The notes under the pieces: generated by a model
Databases searched by the model: none
The model's input: the letters and a program-made list of their open reading frames with translations, nothing else
What the model was told of the DNA's origin: nothing
In this document: positions 19,118 to 28,279 of the stretch, piece after piece
Position numbering within the stretch: the first letter of the stretch is position 1
How the letters are laid out: every line of letters starts with the position of its first letter
Made by a program: the position numbers and the translations under genes
Assembly: GCF_947488515.1 (NCBI RefSeq)
Contig: NZ_CANKZF010000001.1
Coordinates: 248,001-312,000 of the forward strand
DNA length: 64,000 nt
Reading direction: 5' to 3'
From: an uncultured Nocardioides sp.
Lineage (GTDB): Bacteria; Actinomycetota; Actinomycetes; Propionibacteriales; Nocardioidaceae

Positions 19118-19903
19118 TTAGGCGTCGGCGGTCTCGAGCTCGGCCATCACGTCGGCGGGGATGTCGACGTTGGTGAAGACGTCCTGCACGTCGTCGAGGT
19201 CCTCGAGGGCGTCGACGAGGTGGAGCACCTTGCCGGCGCCGTCGGCGTCGACCGGGATCTCCAGGCTCGGGACGAACTCCACGTCGGCGGAGTCGTAGTC
19301 GATGCCGGCGTCCTGCAGGGCGGTGCGAACCGCGACGACGTCGGTGGCCTCGCTCTGCACCTGGAACGCCTCGTCGAGGTCGTTGACCTCCTCGGCGCCC
19401 GCGTCGAGGGTCGCCTCGAGGACGTCGTCCTCGGTGACCTCACGGACCGTGCCGTCGTGGTCCTGCGACTTGGGCACGACCACGATCCCCTTGCGGGTGA
19501 ACAGGCGCGAGACCGAGCCGGGGTCGGCCATGGTGCCGCCGTTGCGGGTGACCGCCGTGCGGACCTCCATCGCGGCGCGGTTGGTGTTGTCGGTGAGGCA
19601 CTCCACGAGGATCGCGACGCCCTGCGGGCCGTAGACCTCGTAGGAGATCGACTTGTAGTCGACGCCGCCCGACTCCGCACCCGAGCCCCGCTTGAGCGCG
19701 GAGTCGATGTTCTTGTTGGGGACCGAGCTCTTCTTCGCCTTCTGGATGGCGTCGTAGAGCGTCGGGTTGCCGGCCGGGTCGCCGCCGCCCTGCTTCGCCG
19801 CGACCTCGATGTTCTTGATCAGCTTGGCGAAGAGCTTGCCGCGCTTGGCGTCGATCGCGGCCTTCTTGTGCTTGGTCGTTGCCCACTTAGAGTGGCCTGA
19901 CAT
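19118..19903 (-). CDS. yebC: YebC/PmpR-family protein (TACO1-like)
   Basis: A 261-residue member of the YebC family: [18 protein letters not shown] at the N-terminus, then [16 protein letters not shown] and [17 protein letters not shown]. Most annotated members are called transcriptional regulators. Relatives are also reported to act on translation of poly-proline stretches, so I leave the exact role open. Cytoplasmic, no membrane segment. It sits downstream of pdxT as in other actinobacteria, and the 34-bp gap suggests co-transcription. Confidence 0.93.
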   Translation of the reverse strand: MSGHSKWATTKHKKAAIDAKRGKLFAKLIKNIEVAAKQGGGDPAGNPTLYDAIQKAKKSSVPNKNIDSALKRGSGAESGGVDYKSISYEVYGPQGVAILVECLTDNTNRAAMEVRTAVTRNGGTMADPGSVSRLFTRKGIVVVPKSQDHDGTVREVTEDDVLEATLDAGAEEVNDLDEAFQVQSEATDVVAVRTALQDAGIDYDSADVEFVPSLEIPVDADGAGKVLHLVDALEDLDDVQDVFTNVDIPADVMAELETADA

Positions 19904-19937
19904 GAGTCCCTCTATCCGTCGCTTCGTCTGTACGTCG

Positions 19938-20534
19938 TCAGGCCGAGCGCACCAGGTCCACGAACATGCCGTGCACCCGGCCGTCGCTGCCGACCTCGGG
20001 ATGGAACGAGGTCGCCATCAGGGGGCCTTGACGGACCGCGACGATCCTACCCGCGGCGGGCCCGTCCTCCACCCGGGCCAGCACCTCGACGTCGTCGTCG
20101 ATCGCCTCGACCCACGGCGCGCGGATGAAGACCGCCCGCACCGGGTCGGCCAGTCCGTCCACGTGGAGGTCCTCCTCGAAGGAGTCGACCTGACGGCCGA
20201 AGGCGTTGCGGCGCACCGTGATGTGCAGGCCGCCGACGGTCTCCTGCCCCGCCGCGCCGTCCTCGATCCGGTCGGCGAGCAGGATCATCCCCGCGCACGT
20301 CCCGAAGGCGGGCAGCCCAGCGCGTACGGCGTCGCGCAGCGGATCGAGCAGGTCGAAGATCCTGGCGAGCTTGACCATCGTCGTGGACTCGCCGCCCGGG
20401 AGGACGAGGCCGTCGCATGCGGCGAGCTCGGCGGGACGGCGTACGGAGATCGGGTCCGCGCCCAGCGCCCGCAGGACGGCGAGGTGCTCGCGCACGTCGC
20501 CCTGCAGCGCGAGCACGCCGATGGTCGGATTCAC
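19938..20534 (-). CDS. pdxT: Pyridoxal 5'-phosphate synthase glutaminase subunit PdxT
   Basis: A 198-residue class I glutaminase that feeds ammonia to PdxS. It has the oxyanion segment LPGGESTTM, the nucleophile Cys in [11 protein letters not shown] and the catalytic His/Glu in [12 protein letters not shown] 20534 has TAGGAT 8 nt upstream and no ribosome site, so the transcript is probably leaderless. pdxS is not adjacent: three plus-strand genes (serine hydrolase, AraC regulator, VOC protein) lie between them. Confidence 0.95.
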   Translation of the reverse strand: MNPTIGVLALQGDVREHLAVLRALGADPISVRRPAELAACDGLVLPGGESTTMVKLARIFDLLDPLRDAVRAGLPAFGTCAGMILLADRIEDGAAGQETVGGLHITVRRNAFGRQVDSFEEDLHVDGLADPVRAVFIRAPWVEAIDDDVEVLARVEDGPAAGRIVAVRQGPLMATSFHPEVGSDGRVHGMFVDLVRSA

Positions 20535-20542
20535 GAACGCCG

Positions 20543-20571
20543 ATCCTAGGACCGTCGGGTCGCCGTAGGCT
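20543..20571. promoter_or_regulatory. Divergent -10 elements for pdxT and the serine hydrolase
   Basis: Minus strand TAGGAT (20543-20548) lies 8 nt before pdxT GTG. Plus strand TAGGCT (20566-20571) lies 8 nt before ATG 20580. Both transcripts would be leaderless, from a 45-bp intergenic gap. Confidence 0.45.
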
Positions 20572-20579
20572 CACGCCCC

Positions 20580-21749
20580 ATGAGTCTCCCCCGCCCGGCC
20601 CTCCTGGGCGCCGCGCTCCTCGCCCTGTCACTCGCCGCCGGCAGCACCTCCGCGAGCACCGCCGGTGCCGTCGCCGGGTCGGTCGACGCGACCTCCGGCC
20701 GTCCCGCGCCGGGCGCCCGTGCGGTCGAGGGGTGGCCCGTCGCGACGCCCTCCCGACTCGGGCTGCGCAAGAAGGCCATCGAGCGCGGTGCGGCCGAGGC
20801 CCGGCGGCTCGACTCCACCTGCTTCGCGGTCCTGCGCAAGGGCAAGCTGGTCGGCGAGTGGAACTGGAGGCTGCCCCGCGAGGAGCCCCGCGAGGTCTTC
20901 TCGATCACGAAGTCGGTCACGAGCACCTTGGTCGGCATCGCGGTCCGCGACGGCGACCTGCGCCTCGACGACCCGGTCTCGACCTACGTGCCGCAGTGGC
21001 GCGGCACTGCATCGGAGTCGGTGACGGTGCGCAACCTGCTCTCCAACGACAGCGGCCGCTTCTGGTCGTTCAAGACGGACTACTCCGAGCTGCTCGCCGC
21101 CCGGAGCCGCACGAAGTACGCCGTCTCGCTCCCGCAGCAGTACGCCCCCGGCAGCGCCTGGGCCTACAACAACGCCGCGATCCAGGTCCTCGAGCCGGTG
21201 CTGGAGAAGGCGACCGGGATGCCCGTCGCGAGGTTCGCCCGCGAGCGCCTGTTCGAGCCGCTCGGCATGACCCGGTCGTCGTTCATCACCGACCGCGCGG
21301 ACGACGCCGCGGTCTTCTACGGCCTCCGCACGACGTGCCTCGACATCGCCAGGCTCGGTCGGCTCTACCTCGACGGCGGGAAGGTCCGCGGGAAGGCGGG
21401 TGGCAAGCGCATCCTCGACGCGGCCTACGTCAGGCACGCCGTCGGGCGGTCCTCGACGGTCCACAACGCGGCCTACGGCTACCTGTGGTGGCTCAACCGG
21501 CCCGGTGCCCTGCGCGGCGCGACCGACCCGGTCGACGCCCAGGGGCAGCCGCTGAACCCGGTGACCGGGCAGCTCGCTCCTTCGGCGCCCGTCAACGTCT
21601 TCGCCGCGCTCGGCTTCGGCGGGCAGGTGCTGCTGGTCGACCCGTCGACGCGCACGATGGTGGTCCGCCTCGGCCTGCCCGCCCAGCCCGGCGAGGAGGC
21701 GTACGGCTTCACCAACGCCGCCCGCGTGCTGACCCGCGCCCTTCGCTGA
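20580..21749 (+). CDS. Secreted serine hydrolase, beta-lactamase/class C family
   Basis: A 389-residue protein with an N-terminal signal peptide (LLGAALLALSLAAGSTSAS). The SxxK motif is SITK in EVFSITKSVTSTL, which holds the nucleophile Ser and Lys. The Tyr motif is YNN in GSAWAYNNAAIQVL. A late Gly-rich segment (FAALGFGGQVLLVD) fits the third active-site element. This group includes D-alanyl-D-alanine-hydrolysing and esterase enzymes. The pattern does not show whether it attacks peptidoglycan, esters or lactams. It stands alone in the strand switch beside pdxT. Confidence 0.82.
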   Translation: MSLPRPALLGAALLALSLAAGSTSASTAGAVAGSVDATSGRPAPGARAVEGWPVATPSRLGLRKKAIERGAAEARRLDSTCFAVLRKGKLVGEWNWRLPREEPREVFSITKSVTSTLVGIAVRDGDLRLDDPVSTYVPQWRGTASESVTVRNLLSNDSGRFWSFKTDYSELLAARSRTKYAVSLPQQYAPGSAWAYNNAAIQVLEPVLEKATGMPVARFARERLFEPLGMTRSSFITDRADDAAVFYGLRTTCLDIARLGRLYLDGGKVRGKAGGKRILDAAYVRHAVGRSSTVHNAAYGYLWWLNRPGALRGATDPVDAQGQPLNPVTGQLAPSAPVNVFAALGFGGQVLLVDPSTRTMVVRLGLPAQPGEEAYGFTNAARVLTRALR

Positions 21750-21788
21750 CGCGTGACGCCGCGCCGACCGGTGCGGCACACTCGGCGG

Positions 21789-22667
21789 ATGGTCGGGTCG
21801 TGGGAGCACCTGCCGGCGGCTCGGGTCCCGGCGCCGCTCGCCCCGCACGTCCTGGCGATGTACGGCTACTCCGCCGAGGGCCTCGTCCCCGGCGTCCACC
21901 GGGGACTCCCGTCCGCCGGGCTGACCCTCGTGCTGAGCCTGGAGCGTCCGCTGCGCACCGCACCCACCGCGGAGGCATGGGACGCCGGCGTGCGCGACGC
22001 GCAGTGGGTGAGCCTCGGCGGGCTGCACACCCGCGCGGCGATGGTGGAGCAGCCCGGCCGGTGGACCGGGGTGCAGCTGACCCTCCACCCGGTGGGCGTG
22101 CGGCGCCTGCTCGGGGTCCCGGCCTCCGACCTCCCGGTCGGCAGCTGGGACGCGCGCGACCTGGTCGGAGACGAGGTCGACCGGGTGGTCGAGGAGCTGC
22201 ACGCGGCGGCCGGCTGGCCCGGGAGGTACGCCGCGGTGAGCCGCTTCCTGCTGCGGATGGCCGATCGCGCGGACCGCGCCGCCTCCCGCCAGGGGCCGTC
22301 GCCCGAGGTCGAGGAGGCGTGGCGCCTGCTCACCGGCCCGAGCCCCCGAGCGGTCGCCGAGGTCGCCGAGGCGGTGGGCTACAGCCGTCGGCGGCTGACC
22401 CAGCTGCTCACGGCCGAGACGGGCCACGGACCCAAGACCGTGCAGCGCCTGGCCCGCTTCGACACGGCGCGCCGCGAGGTGGTCGCCGCGGTCTCCGTGG
22501 GCGCATCCCTGGCGCAGGTGGCCGCCCGCACGGGCTACTACGACCAGTCGCACCTGGTGCGCGACTTCCGCGAGTTCGCCGGGCTCGGGCCGTCGGCGTG
22601 GCTCGCGGCGGAGTTCCCAAATGTCCAAGGCGCGCCTGCTGGTGTCGGGGCAGCATCGGGGCCATGA
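21789..22667 (+). CDS. AraC-family transcriptional regulator
   Basis: About 292 residues. The C-terminal 90 residues carry two helix-turn-helix motifs typical of AraC proteins (AVAEVAEAVGYSRRRLTQLL and SLAQVAARTGYYDQSHLVRD, then FREFAGLGPSAWL). The N-terminal sensor domain is of the unassigned DUF6597-like type (LAPHVLAMYGYSAEG). The stop overlaps the start of a VOC-family gene as ATGA, so the pair is coupled and the VOC protein is a likely target or partner. The start is uncertain: GTG 21753 or ATG 21789. I prefer the latter. Confidence 0.8.
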   Translation: MVGSWEHLPAARVPAPLAPHVLAMYGYSAEGLVPGVHRGLPSAGLTLVLSLERPLRTAPTAEAWDAGVRDAQWVSLGGLHTRAAMVEQPGRWTGVQLTLHPVGVRRLLGVPASDLPVGSWDARDLVGDEVDRVVEELHAAAGWPGRYAAVSRFLLRMADRADRAASRQGPSPEVEEAWRLLTGPSPRAVAEVAEAVGYSRRRLTQLLTAETGHGPKTVQRLARFDTARREVVAAVSVGASLAQVAARTGYYDQSHLVRDFREFAGLGPSAWLAAEFPNVQGAPAGVGAASGP

Positions 22668-23062
22668 GCGATCCCCACCGAACCATCGTCTGGCCCGCGC
22701 TGCAGGCGCACGACCCCGACCTCGTGATCCGCACGCTCGTTGCGCTCGGCTTCGAGGAGACGGCCGCCTACCGAGACGAGGCGGGCGTCGTCCAGCACGC
22801 GCAGCTCGACTGGCCCGAGGGCGGCGGGGTGATGCTCGGGTGCCACAAGCCCGACGGACCGTTCACCCAGCAGCCCGGGACCACGGCGGCGTACGTCGTC
22901 GCCTCCGACGTCGACGAGGTGCACCGGCGTGCCGTCGACGCGGGTCTGGACCCGTCGCCGGTCGTCGAGCAGGACTACGGCAGCCGGGAGGTCCGCGTCA
23001 CCGACCCGGAGGGCAACCAGTGGTCCTTCGGGACGTACGCCGGTGAGCCGCGGCGGGGCTGA
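22664..23062 (+). CDS. VOC-family (glyoxalase/bleomycin-resistance fold) protein
   Basis: A 132-residue single VOC module of the bleomycin-resistance-like class: RTLVALGFEETAAYRDEAG at the N-terminal beta-alpha unit, then GVMLGCHKP and VRVTDPEGNQWSFGTY at the C-terminal end. The ATG overlaps the AraC stop (ATGA). Function is not assignable. AraC/VOC pairs are common in actinobacteria and the partner could sense or modify a small molecule. Confidence 0.82.
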   Translation: MSDPHRTIVWPALQAHDPDLVIRTLVALGFEETAAYRDEAGVVQHAQLDWPEGGGVMLGCHKPDGPFTQQPGTTAAYVVASDVDEVHRRAVDAGLDPSPVVEQDYGSREVRVTDPEGNQWSFGTYAGEPRRG

Positions 23063-23080
23063 GCCCGCCGCGGCGACGCG

Positions 23081-23989
23081 TCACCAGCCGCGCTCGGAAA
23101 GCCGGTGCGGCTGCGGGATCTCGTCGACGTTGATGCCGACCATGGCCTCGCCGAGGCCGCGCGAGACCTTGGCGACCACGTCGGGGTCGTCGTGGAAGGT
23201 CGTGGCCTTGACGATCGCCTCGGCGCGCTGGGCCGGGTTGCCGGACTTGAAGATGCCCGACCCGACGAAGACGCCCTCCGCGCCGAGCTGCATCATCATC
23301 GCGGCGTCGGCCGGGGTGGCGATGCCGCCCGCGGTGAAGAGGACGACCGGCAGCTTGCCCGCGGCCGCGACCTCCTTGACCAGCTCGTAGGGGGCCTGCA
23401 GCTCCTTGGCCGCCACGTAGAGCTCGTCCTCGGACATGCTGTGCAGCCGGCGCAGCTCGCCACCGATGGTGCGCATGTGCATCACGGCGTTGGAGACGTC
23501 GCCGGTGCCGGCCTCGCCCTTGGAGCGGATCATCGCCGCGCCCTCGGTGATGCGGCGCAGGGCCTCGCCCAGGTTGGTCGCACCGCAGACGAACGGGACC
23601 GTGTAGGCCCACTTGTCGATGTGGTTGGTGTAGTCGGCCGGGGTGAGCACCTCGGACTCGTCGATGTAGTCCACGCCCAGCGACTGGAGCACCTGCGCCT
23701 CGGCGAAGTGGCCGATGCGGGCCTTGGCCATCACCGGGATCGAGACGGCCTCGATGATGCTGTCGATCATGTCGGGGTCGCTCATCCGGGACACGCCGCC
23801 CTGGGCGCGGATGTCGGCCGGCACGCGCTCGAGCGCCATGACGGCGACGGCGCCGGCGTCCTCGGCGATCTTCGCCTGGTCGGCGGTGACGACGTCCATG
23901 ATCACGCCGCCCTTGAGCATCTCGGCCATGCCGCGCTTGACGCGGCTGGTGCCGTGCTCGATGGGGGTCTCAGAGGTGTGCTCAGCCAT
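23081..23989 (-). CDS. pdxS: Pyridoxal 5'-phosphate synthase lyase subunit PdxS
   Basis: A 302-residue TIM-barrel PLP synthase that builds PLP from ribose 5-phosphate, glyceraldehyde 3-phosphate and PdxT-supplied ammonia. Signatures: [31 protein letters not shown], the Lys in [11 protein letters not shown], and [22 protein letters not shown] 23989 was chosen over a much longer chimeric frame because the family begins with a short leader before this segment. It is split from pdxT by about 2.5 kb. Confidence 0.95.
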   Translation of the reverse strand: MAEHTSETPIEHGTSRVKRGMAEMLKGGVIMDVVTADQAKIAEDAGAVAVMALERVPADIRAQGGVSRMSDPDMIDSIIEAVSIPVMAKARIGHFAEAQVLQSLGVDYIDESEVLTPADYTNHIDKWAYTVPFVCGATNLGEALRRITEGAAMIRSKGEAGTGDVSNAVMHMRTIGGELRRLHSMSEDELYVAAKELQAPYELVKEVAAAGKLPVVLFTAGGIATPADAAMMMQLGAEGVFVGSGIFKSGNPAQRAEAIVKATTFHDDPDVVAKVSRGLGEAMVGINVDEIPQPHRLSERGW

Positions 23990-24054
23990 GTCTCGATCGT
24001 AGTGCGGCCTCATCCCAAAGGATGCATCGCCGATCGCGATGGTTGAGCGCTTGA

Positions 24055-24678
24055 TCAGGCCTGCGAGGCCGCGCGTGCGAGCGCCTGCCGGCGGACGACC
24101 CAGATGCGCTGCGCGACGGTCACGGTGGCCGCGATGGCGAGGGCCCAGAGAGCGACCTCGAGCAGGATCCACAGGTCGAGGAGGTCGGCGAAGAAGGCTG
24201 GCACGAGCATCCCGACCAGACGGTCGGGCCGCTCGGCGATGCCGACCTTGGCGTCGTAGCCGAGGTGGTCGGCCTTCGCCCGGGCGTACGACGTCACCGC
24301 GCCCATGACGAGGATGATCAGGCACAGCCAGAGGTAGAGCTGGCTCTCCCGCTGCCAGGCGAAGAAGAGGATCAGCCCGCCGAACAGGGCGCCGTCGGCG
24401 ACCCGGTCGAGCGTCGAGTCGAGGAAGGCGCCGAAGTCGTCCTTGCGCCCGACCTTGCGCGCCATCGCCCCGTCGATCAGGTCGCTGAAGACGAAGGCGG
24501 TGATGAAGAGGACGCCCTCCCAGACCATGCCGCGCGGGAAGAAGAACAGCGCACCGAAGCTGACCCCGAAGGTGCCGACCAGGGTCACGACGTCGGGGCT
24601 GATGCCCAGGCGGATGAACAGGTTGATGAACGGCGCGAGCATCACGCCCTGCCAGAACTGCTTGAACCGATCGAGCAC
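24055..24678 (-). CDS. pgsA: CDP-alcohol phosphatidyltransferase, likely phosphatidylinositol-phosphate synthase
   Basis: A 207-residue integral membrane enzyme. The CDP-alcohol phosphotransferase signature D-x2-D-G-x2-A-R-x8-G-x3-D-x3-D is complete ([19 protein letters not shown] then LDSTLD). Several hydrophobic helices follow. Position between HIT and pdxS matches mycobacterial PgsA1, which makes phosphatidylinositol phosphate, but the acyltransferase and PimA genes that normally follow are missing here. TAGCCT lies 6 nt before GTG 24678, so the mRNA is probably leaderless. Confidence 0.85.
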   Translation of the reverse strand: MLDRFKQFWQGVMLAPFINLFIRLGISPDVVTLVGTFGVSFGALFFFPRGMVWEGVLFITAFVFSDLIDGAMARKVGRKDDFGAFLDSTLDRVADGALFGGLILFFAWQRESQLYLWLCLIILVMGAVTSYARAKADHLGYDAKVGIAERPDRLVGMLVPAFFADLLDLWILLEVALWALAIAATVTVAQRIWVVRRQALARAASQA

Positions 24679-24731
24679 GGCGGCAGGCTACCGGCTCCCC
24701 CTTGACCTGGACTCCACCGGAGAGGATCGTC

Positions 24732-24754
24732 CTAACGGTGTTAGACGTTCCTAA
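24732..24754. promoter_or_regulatory. Likely TetR operator: three CTAA/TTAG half-sites
   Basis: CTAAC-GGT-GTTAG (24732-24744) is a perfect 5-bp dyad, and a further CTAA at 24751-24754 mirrors the TTAG at 24741-24744. The array spans the proposed start codon of the divergent TetR gene and lies 54 bp upstream of pgsA. Confidence 0.45.
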
Positions 24755-25346
24755 TGGCGATCGGGTCGCGGTCCGCCGAGCCGCGACCCGGCTCGAGATC
24801 CTCGAGGCGGCGTGGGAGGTGGCGCGGTCCAAGGGCCTCGTCGAGCTCACGCTCCGGGACGTGGCGGACCGCGTCGGGATGAGGGCCCCGTCGCTCTACG
24901 GCCACTTCGCCTCCAAGCACGCCATCTACGACGCCATGTTCGAGCAGGCGTGGAGCGACTACGAGGCCACGATCCCCGACCTCGAGGGCGCCCTCCCGTC
25001 GCACCCCCGGACGGCGATGCGGGCCATCGCCGCGCACTTCTACGACTTCACCGCGACCGACCTGGCGCGGCACCAGCTGATGAACCAGAGCGTGATCGCC
25101 GGCTTCTCCCCCTCATCCGAGGCGTACGCACCCTCCGTGCGGGTCCTCGAACGCGCCCACCGCACGGTCGTCGCCCTCACCGGCGCCAGGACCGAGGACG
25201 TCGAGGTCTGGGTGGCGCTCGTCGGCGGCCTCATCAACCAGCACCACGCCAACGACGCAGGGGGCAGCCGGCACCGCGTGCTGCTCGACCGGGGCGTCGA
25301 CATGTGGGCCGACGCTGTCGGCCTTCCTCCGGACGACCAGCAGTAG
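24738..25346 (+). CDS. TetR-family transcriptional regulator
   Basis: About 202 residues. The N-terminal helix-turn-helix is clear: [39 protein letters not shown], then [12 protein letters not shown]. The C-terminal ligand domain is of the TetR_C type common in actinobacteria ([16 protein letters not shown]). The start is uncertain. GTG 24738 lies inside a CTAAC/GTTAG dyad, TTG 24702 is the alternative, and a GGAGAGGA site precedes GTG at 11 nt. The next gene, a mycothiol-linked MDMPI family member 42 bp downstream, is probably its co-regulated partner. Confidence 0.82.
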   Translation: MLDVPNGDRVAVRRAATRLEILEAAWEVARSKGLVELTLRDVADRVGMRAPSLYGHFASKHAIYDAMFEQAWSDYEATIPDLEGALPSHPRTAMRAIAAHFYDFTATDLARHQLMNQSVIAGFSPSSEAYAPSVRVLERAHRTVVALTGARTEDVEVWVALVGGLINQHHANDAGGSRHRVLLDRGVDMWADAVGLPPDDQQ

Positions 25347-25388
25347 GACCGGCACCAGGGCCGGAAGCGCACCGCGAAGGACCCGACC

Positions 25389-26153
25389 ATGACCACGACA
25401 GACGCCCCGCAGCGACGCCGTCACTCGCACTTCGACCCCCGGACGTCCATGACCCTGGCCCGGACCGAGCACGCGCGCACGATCGACGCGCTGCGTGCCC
25501 TCGGGCCCGACGACTGGGCGCGCCCGACGTCCTGTCCCGAGTGGGACGTCCGGCAGCTCGCGTGCCACATGGTCGGCATGGCCGAGTTCCCCTCGTCGCC
25601 GATCGAGATCGCCCGGCAGCAGCGCAAGGCCTCCGCCGTCCACGCCCGCCGCGGCGGGCCGGCGGTCGACGGGCTCACCCAGGTGCAGGTCGACGCGCGC
25701 GCCGACTGGACGCCCGAGCAGGTGGTGGCGGGTGCCGTCAGGGCTGCCCCCCGCAGCGTCCGCGGGCGGCGGTGGATCTCAGCGTGTGCCGGTCGCGCGC
25801 CGCTGCCGGGGACCCAGCCCGTGAACGGCCGCGAGGAGTCCTGGAGCGTGGGTTACCTGCTCCGGACCATCCTCACGCGCGACCCCTGGATGCACCGGAC
25901 CGACCTGTCGGCCGCGACCGGCCGACCGATGACCCTGACCCCGGACCACGACGGCGTGATCGTGGACGACGTGGTCTCGGAGTGGGCCGAGCGCCACGGT
26001 CGGCCGTACCAGCTGGAGCTGACCGGACCCGCGGGCGGCTCCTGGCGGCGAGGTGACGCCGAGCTCGTGACCCTGGACGCGGTCGAGTTCTGCCGGATCA
26101 TCTCCGGCAGGGGCGTCGGCGTGGGGCTCCTGGCGACCCAGGTGCCCTTCTGA
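25389..26153 (+). CDS. Maleylpyruvate isomerase-family (MDMPI/DinB_2-like) protein
   Basis: A 254-residue member of the mycothiol-dependent maleylpyruvate isomerase/TIGR03083 family: RTIDALRALGPDDWARPTSC, the PEWDVRQLACHMVGM segment with the metal-binding His, and DPWMHRTDLS with the later His pair. The C-terminal SCP2-like half contains GGSWRRGDAELVTLDAVEF. Members are often enzymes using mycothiol, the actinobacterial thiol, but substrates are mostly unknown. ATG 25389 has GAAGGA upstream. Likely in one transcript with the TetR gene. Confidence 0.8.
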   Translation: MTTTDAPQRRRHSHFDPRTSMTLARTEHARTIDALRALGPDDWARPTSCPEWDVRQLACHMVGMAEFPSSPIEIARQQRKASAVHARRGGPAVDGLTQVQVDARADWTPEQVVAGAVRAAPRSVRGRRWISACAGRAPLPGTQPVNGREESWSVGYLLRTILTRDPWMHRTDLSAATGRPMTLTPDHDGVIVDDVVSEWAERHGRPYQLELTGPAGGSWRRGDAELVTLDAVEFCRIISGRGVGVGLLATQVPF

Positions 26154-26160
26154 CAGACGC

Positions 26161-26955
26161 TCACCCCAGCAGCGCCGCCCGGACGTCCGCCACCGCGGCG
26201 GGCGCCCCGGAGACCGTCCAGTCCACGCCCGCGGCGGGTACGACGACCGACTCGCCGCCCGCGCCCCGGATGATCGCGGCGCCCGGGAGCCGGTCCCAAT
26301 CGGCGACGGAGTGCTGGAAGAGCACGTCCCACTGACCCGACGCGATGGCCATCGTGTCCATCGTCCCGGAGCCGAACATCCGCAGCGTGCCGACCTGGCC
26401 CAGTGCACGGGCGAAGGCATCACCGACCTCGCTGCCGTAGAACGGCGGGTGCAGGTAGGTCGCGGCGCAGCGGGCCTCGCGAGGGGTGTCGGGGAGCGGG
26501 GCCAGCGGGGCGCCGTCACAGGTGCTCGGCAGGTCGGGTCCACCCACCCAGGTGCGCAGGCTGGCGGCGTGGTGGACCGCACCGAGCAGCACGTCGTCCT
26601 CGTCGTGCAGTGCGATCGCGGTGCACCACCAGTCGCTGCCGCGGGAGAAGTTGTAGGTGCCGTCCACCGGGTCGATCACCCACGTCCGGCCCGAGGTGCC
26701 GGGCCTCGACGTGCCCTCCTCACCCACGATCGCGTCGTCCGGCCGCTCGGCGGTGAGCTGCTGCACGATGAGCCGCTCGGCAGCGGTGTCGGCCTGCGTG
26801 ACGATGTCGGATCCGCTGGTCTTGCGCTCCACGTCCAGCCCCTCCTGCCGGATGCGGGCGGCCAGCAGCGCCGCCTCCCGGACCAGGTCGGCGGCCAGCG
26901 CGGCGTCCCGTTCGAGTCGCGCGTCGTCGTCCACGACGGCCACGCTAGTCGGCAC
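26161..26955 (-). CDS. Inositol monophosphatase-family phosphatase
   Basis: A 264-residue Mg-dependent phosphatase-like protein: SDIVTQADTAAERLI, the metal-binding GEE in IVGEEGTS, the WVIDPVDGTYNF signature (DPVDGT), and a late WDxLPGAAIIRGAGG metal site. Substrates in the family include inositol phosphates, histidinol phosphate and 3'-phosphoadenosine phosphate, and the sequence does not decide. Convergent with the MDMPI gene (7-bp gap). GTG 26955 was used, with GTG 26943 also possible. Confidence 0.82.
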   Translation of the reverse strand: MPTSVAVVDDDARLERDAALAADLVREAALLAARIRQEGLDVERKTSGSDIVTQADTAAERLIVQQLTAERPDDAIVGEEGTSRPGTSGRTWVIDPVDGTYNFSRGSDWWCTAIALHDEDDVLLGAVHHAASLRTWVGGPDLPSTCDGAPLAPLPDTPREARCAATYLHPPFYGSEVGDAFARALGQVGTLRMFGSGTMDTMAIASGQWDVLFQHSVADWDRLPGAAIIRGAGGESVVVPAAGVDWTVSGAPAAVADVRAALLG

Positions 26956-27005
26956 GCGTAGTGTGGCTGCACGGAGCCACCCAGGCTTCCTACTGAGGAG
27001 CCTCG

Positions 27006-27140
27006 ATGAGCGACAAGTCGCCGCGGCAGGGCATGTCCAAGAAGTCCGGGAAGTCCATCAAGGAGAAGCGTGCCGAGAAGCACGCCAAGGCTGCGGGGAA
27101 GAGCGACGCGGCCGAGCCCTTCATGCCGAAGAAGAAGTGA
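27006..27140 (+). CDS. Small conserved basic protein (44 aa)
   Basis: ATG 27006 with GAGGAG 6 nt upstream encodes 44 residues, about a third of them Lys or Arg (SKKSGKSIKEKRAEKHAKAA ... FMPKKK). This resembles the short Lys-rich proteins found in many actinobacteria. It would be cytoplasmic and highly charged and may bind nucleic acid, though that is inference. Its TGA overlaps the GTG start of the next gene (GTGA), so the two are translationally coupled. Confidence 0.72.
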   Translation: MSDKSPRQGMSKKSGKSIKEKRAEKHAKAAGKSDAAEPFMPKKK

Positions 27141-28279
27141 GCCTCCTCAGCCTCGGCGTCATCGGCACGTCGGCCAAGGAGAACGAGCACCGTCTCCCGC
27201 TGCACCCCGACCACCTTCAGCGTCTCGCACCTGAGATCGCCGCAAGGACGACCCTCGAGCGCGGGTACGCCGGTCACTTCGGCATCACCGACGACGAGCT
27301 GGCCCCGCACGTGGCCGGCTTCGCGTCCCGCGACGAGATCCTGCGGGACTCCGACGTCGTCGTGCTGCCCAAGCCGCAGCACGAGGACGTCGCGGCCATG
27401 CACGCAGGTCAGGTCCTCTGGGGGTGGCCCCACTGCGTCCAGGACCCCGTTATGACGCAGCACGCGATCGACCGCGAGCTCACGCTGATCGCCTTCGAGG
27501 CGATGAACCACTGGACGGCGGACGGGCACGTCGGCCTCCACGTCTTCCACAAGAACAACGAGCTCGCCGGCTACTGCTCGGTCCTCCAGGCCATGGAGCT
27601 CGTCGGGATCACCGGCGACTACGGCCGCCGGTTGAGCGCGGTCGTCATCGGGTTCGGCGCCACGGCCCGGGGGGCGGTCACCGCCCTGAAGGCGCACGGC
27701 GTCCACGAGGTCGTGGTGCTCACCACCCGCGGGGTCGCCGCGGTGGGCTCCCCCATCCACTCCGTACGGATCAGGCAGTTCGACCACCATCCCGGGGACT
27801 CGACCGTCACCCACGTCATCACCGAGCGCGGACGGATGCCCCTGGCCCCCTACCTGGCCGAGGCGGACATCGTCGTCAACTGCACGCTGCAGGACACCGC
27901 GGCGCCGCTGACCTACCTGCAGACCGAGGACCTCGCGGACTTCCGGCATGGCAGCCTCATCGTGGACGTGTCGTGCGACGAGGGAATGGGGTTCTCGTGG
28001 GCTGTGCCGACGACGTTCGACGAGCCGATGTTCACGGTCGCGGACCGGGTGCACTACTACGCGGTGGACCACAGTCCGTCCTACCTGTGGAACTCGGCCA
28101 CGTGGGAGAACAGCGAGGCTCTGCTGCCCTTCATGGAGACCGTGCTCAGTGGGCCTGAGGCGTGGGACGCCGACGAGACGATCACGCGCGCCATCGAGAT
28201 CCGCGACGGCCGGATCTGCAACCCCGCGATCCTGGCGTTCCAGGGCCGGGCCGCGGAGCACCCCTACCGGGTGGTCTGA
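27137..28279 (+). CDS. N5-(carboxyethyl)ornithine synthase-like / alanine dehydrogenase-family oxidoreductase
   Basis: A 380-residue member of the alanine dehydrogenase/PNT family. The N-terminal domain LGVIGTSAKENEHRLPLHP and the LERGYAGHFG segment match actinobacterial proteins annotated as carboxyethylornithine synthases, which reductively couple pyruvate to ornithine with NADPH. The Rossmann segment is LSAVVIGFGATARGAVTALKAHG. Closeness to saccharopine and alanine dehydrogenases means the substrate remains open. GTG 27137 overlaps the stop of the 44-aa gene, and the 3' end overlaps the HIT gene by 16 bp convergently. Confidence 0.75.
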   Translation: MSLLSLGVIGTSAKENEHRLPLHPDHLQRLAPEIAARTTLERGYAGHFGITDDELAPHVAGFASRDEILRDSDVVVLPKPQHEDVAAMHAGQVLWGWPHCVQDPVMTQHAIDRELTLIAFEAMNHWTADGHVGLHVFHKNNELAGYCSVLQAMELVGITGDYGRRLSAVVIGFGATARGAVTALKAHGVHEVVVLTTRGVAAVGSPIHSVRIRQFDHHPGDSTVTHVITERGRMPLAPYLAEADIVVNCTLQDTAAPLTYLQTEDLADFRHGSLIVDVSCDEGMGFSWAVPTTFDEPMFTVADRVHYYAVDHSPSYLWNSATWENSEALLPFMETVLSGPEAWDADETITRAIEIRDGRICNPAILAFQGRAAEHPYRVV

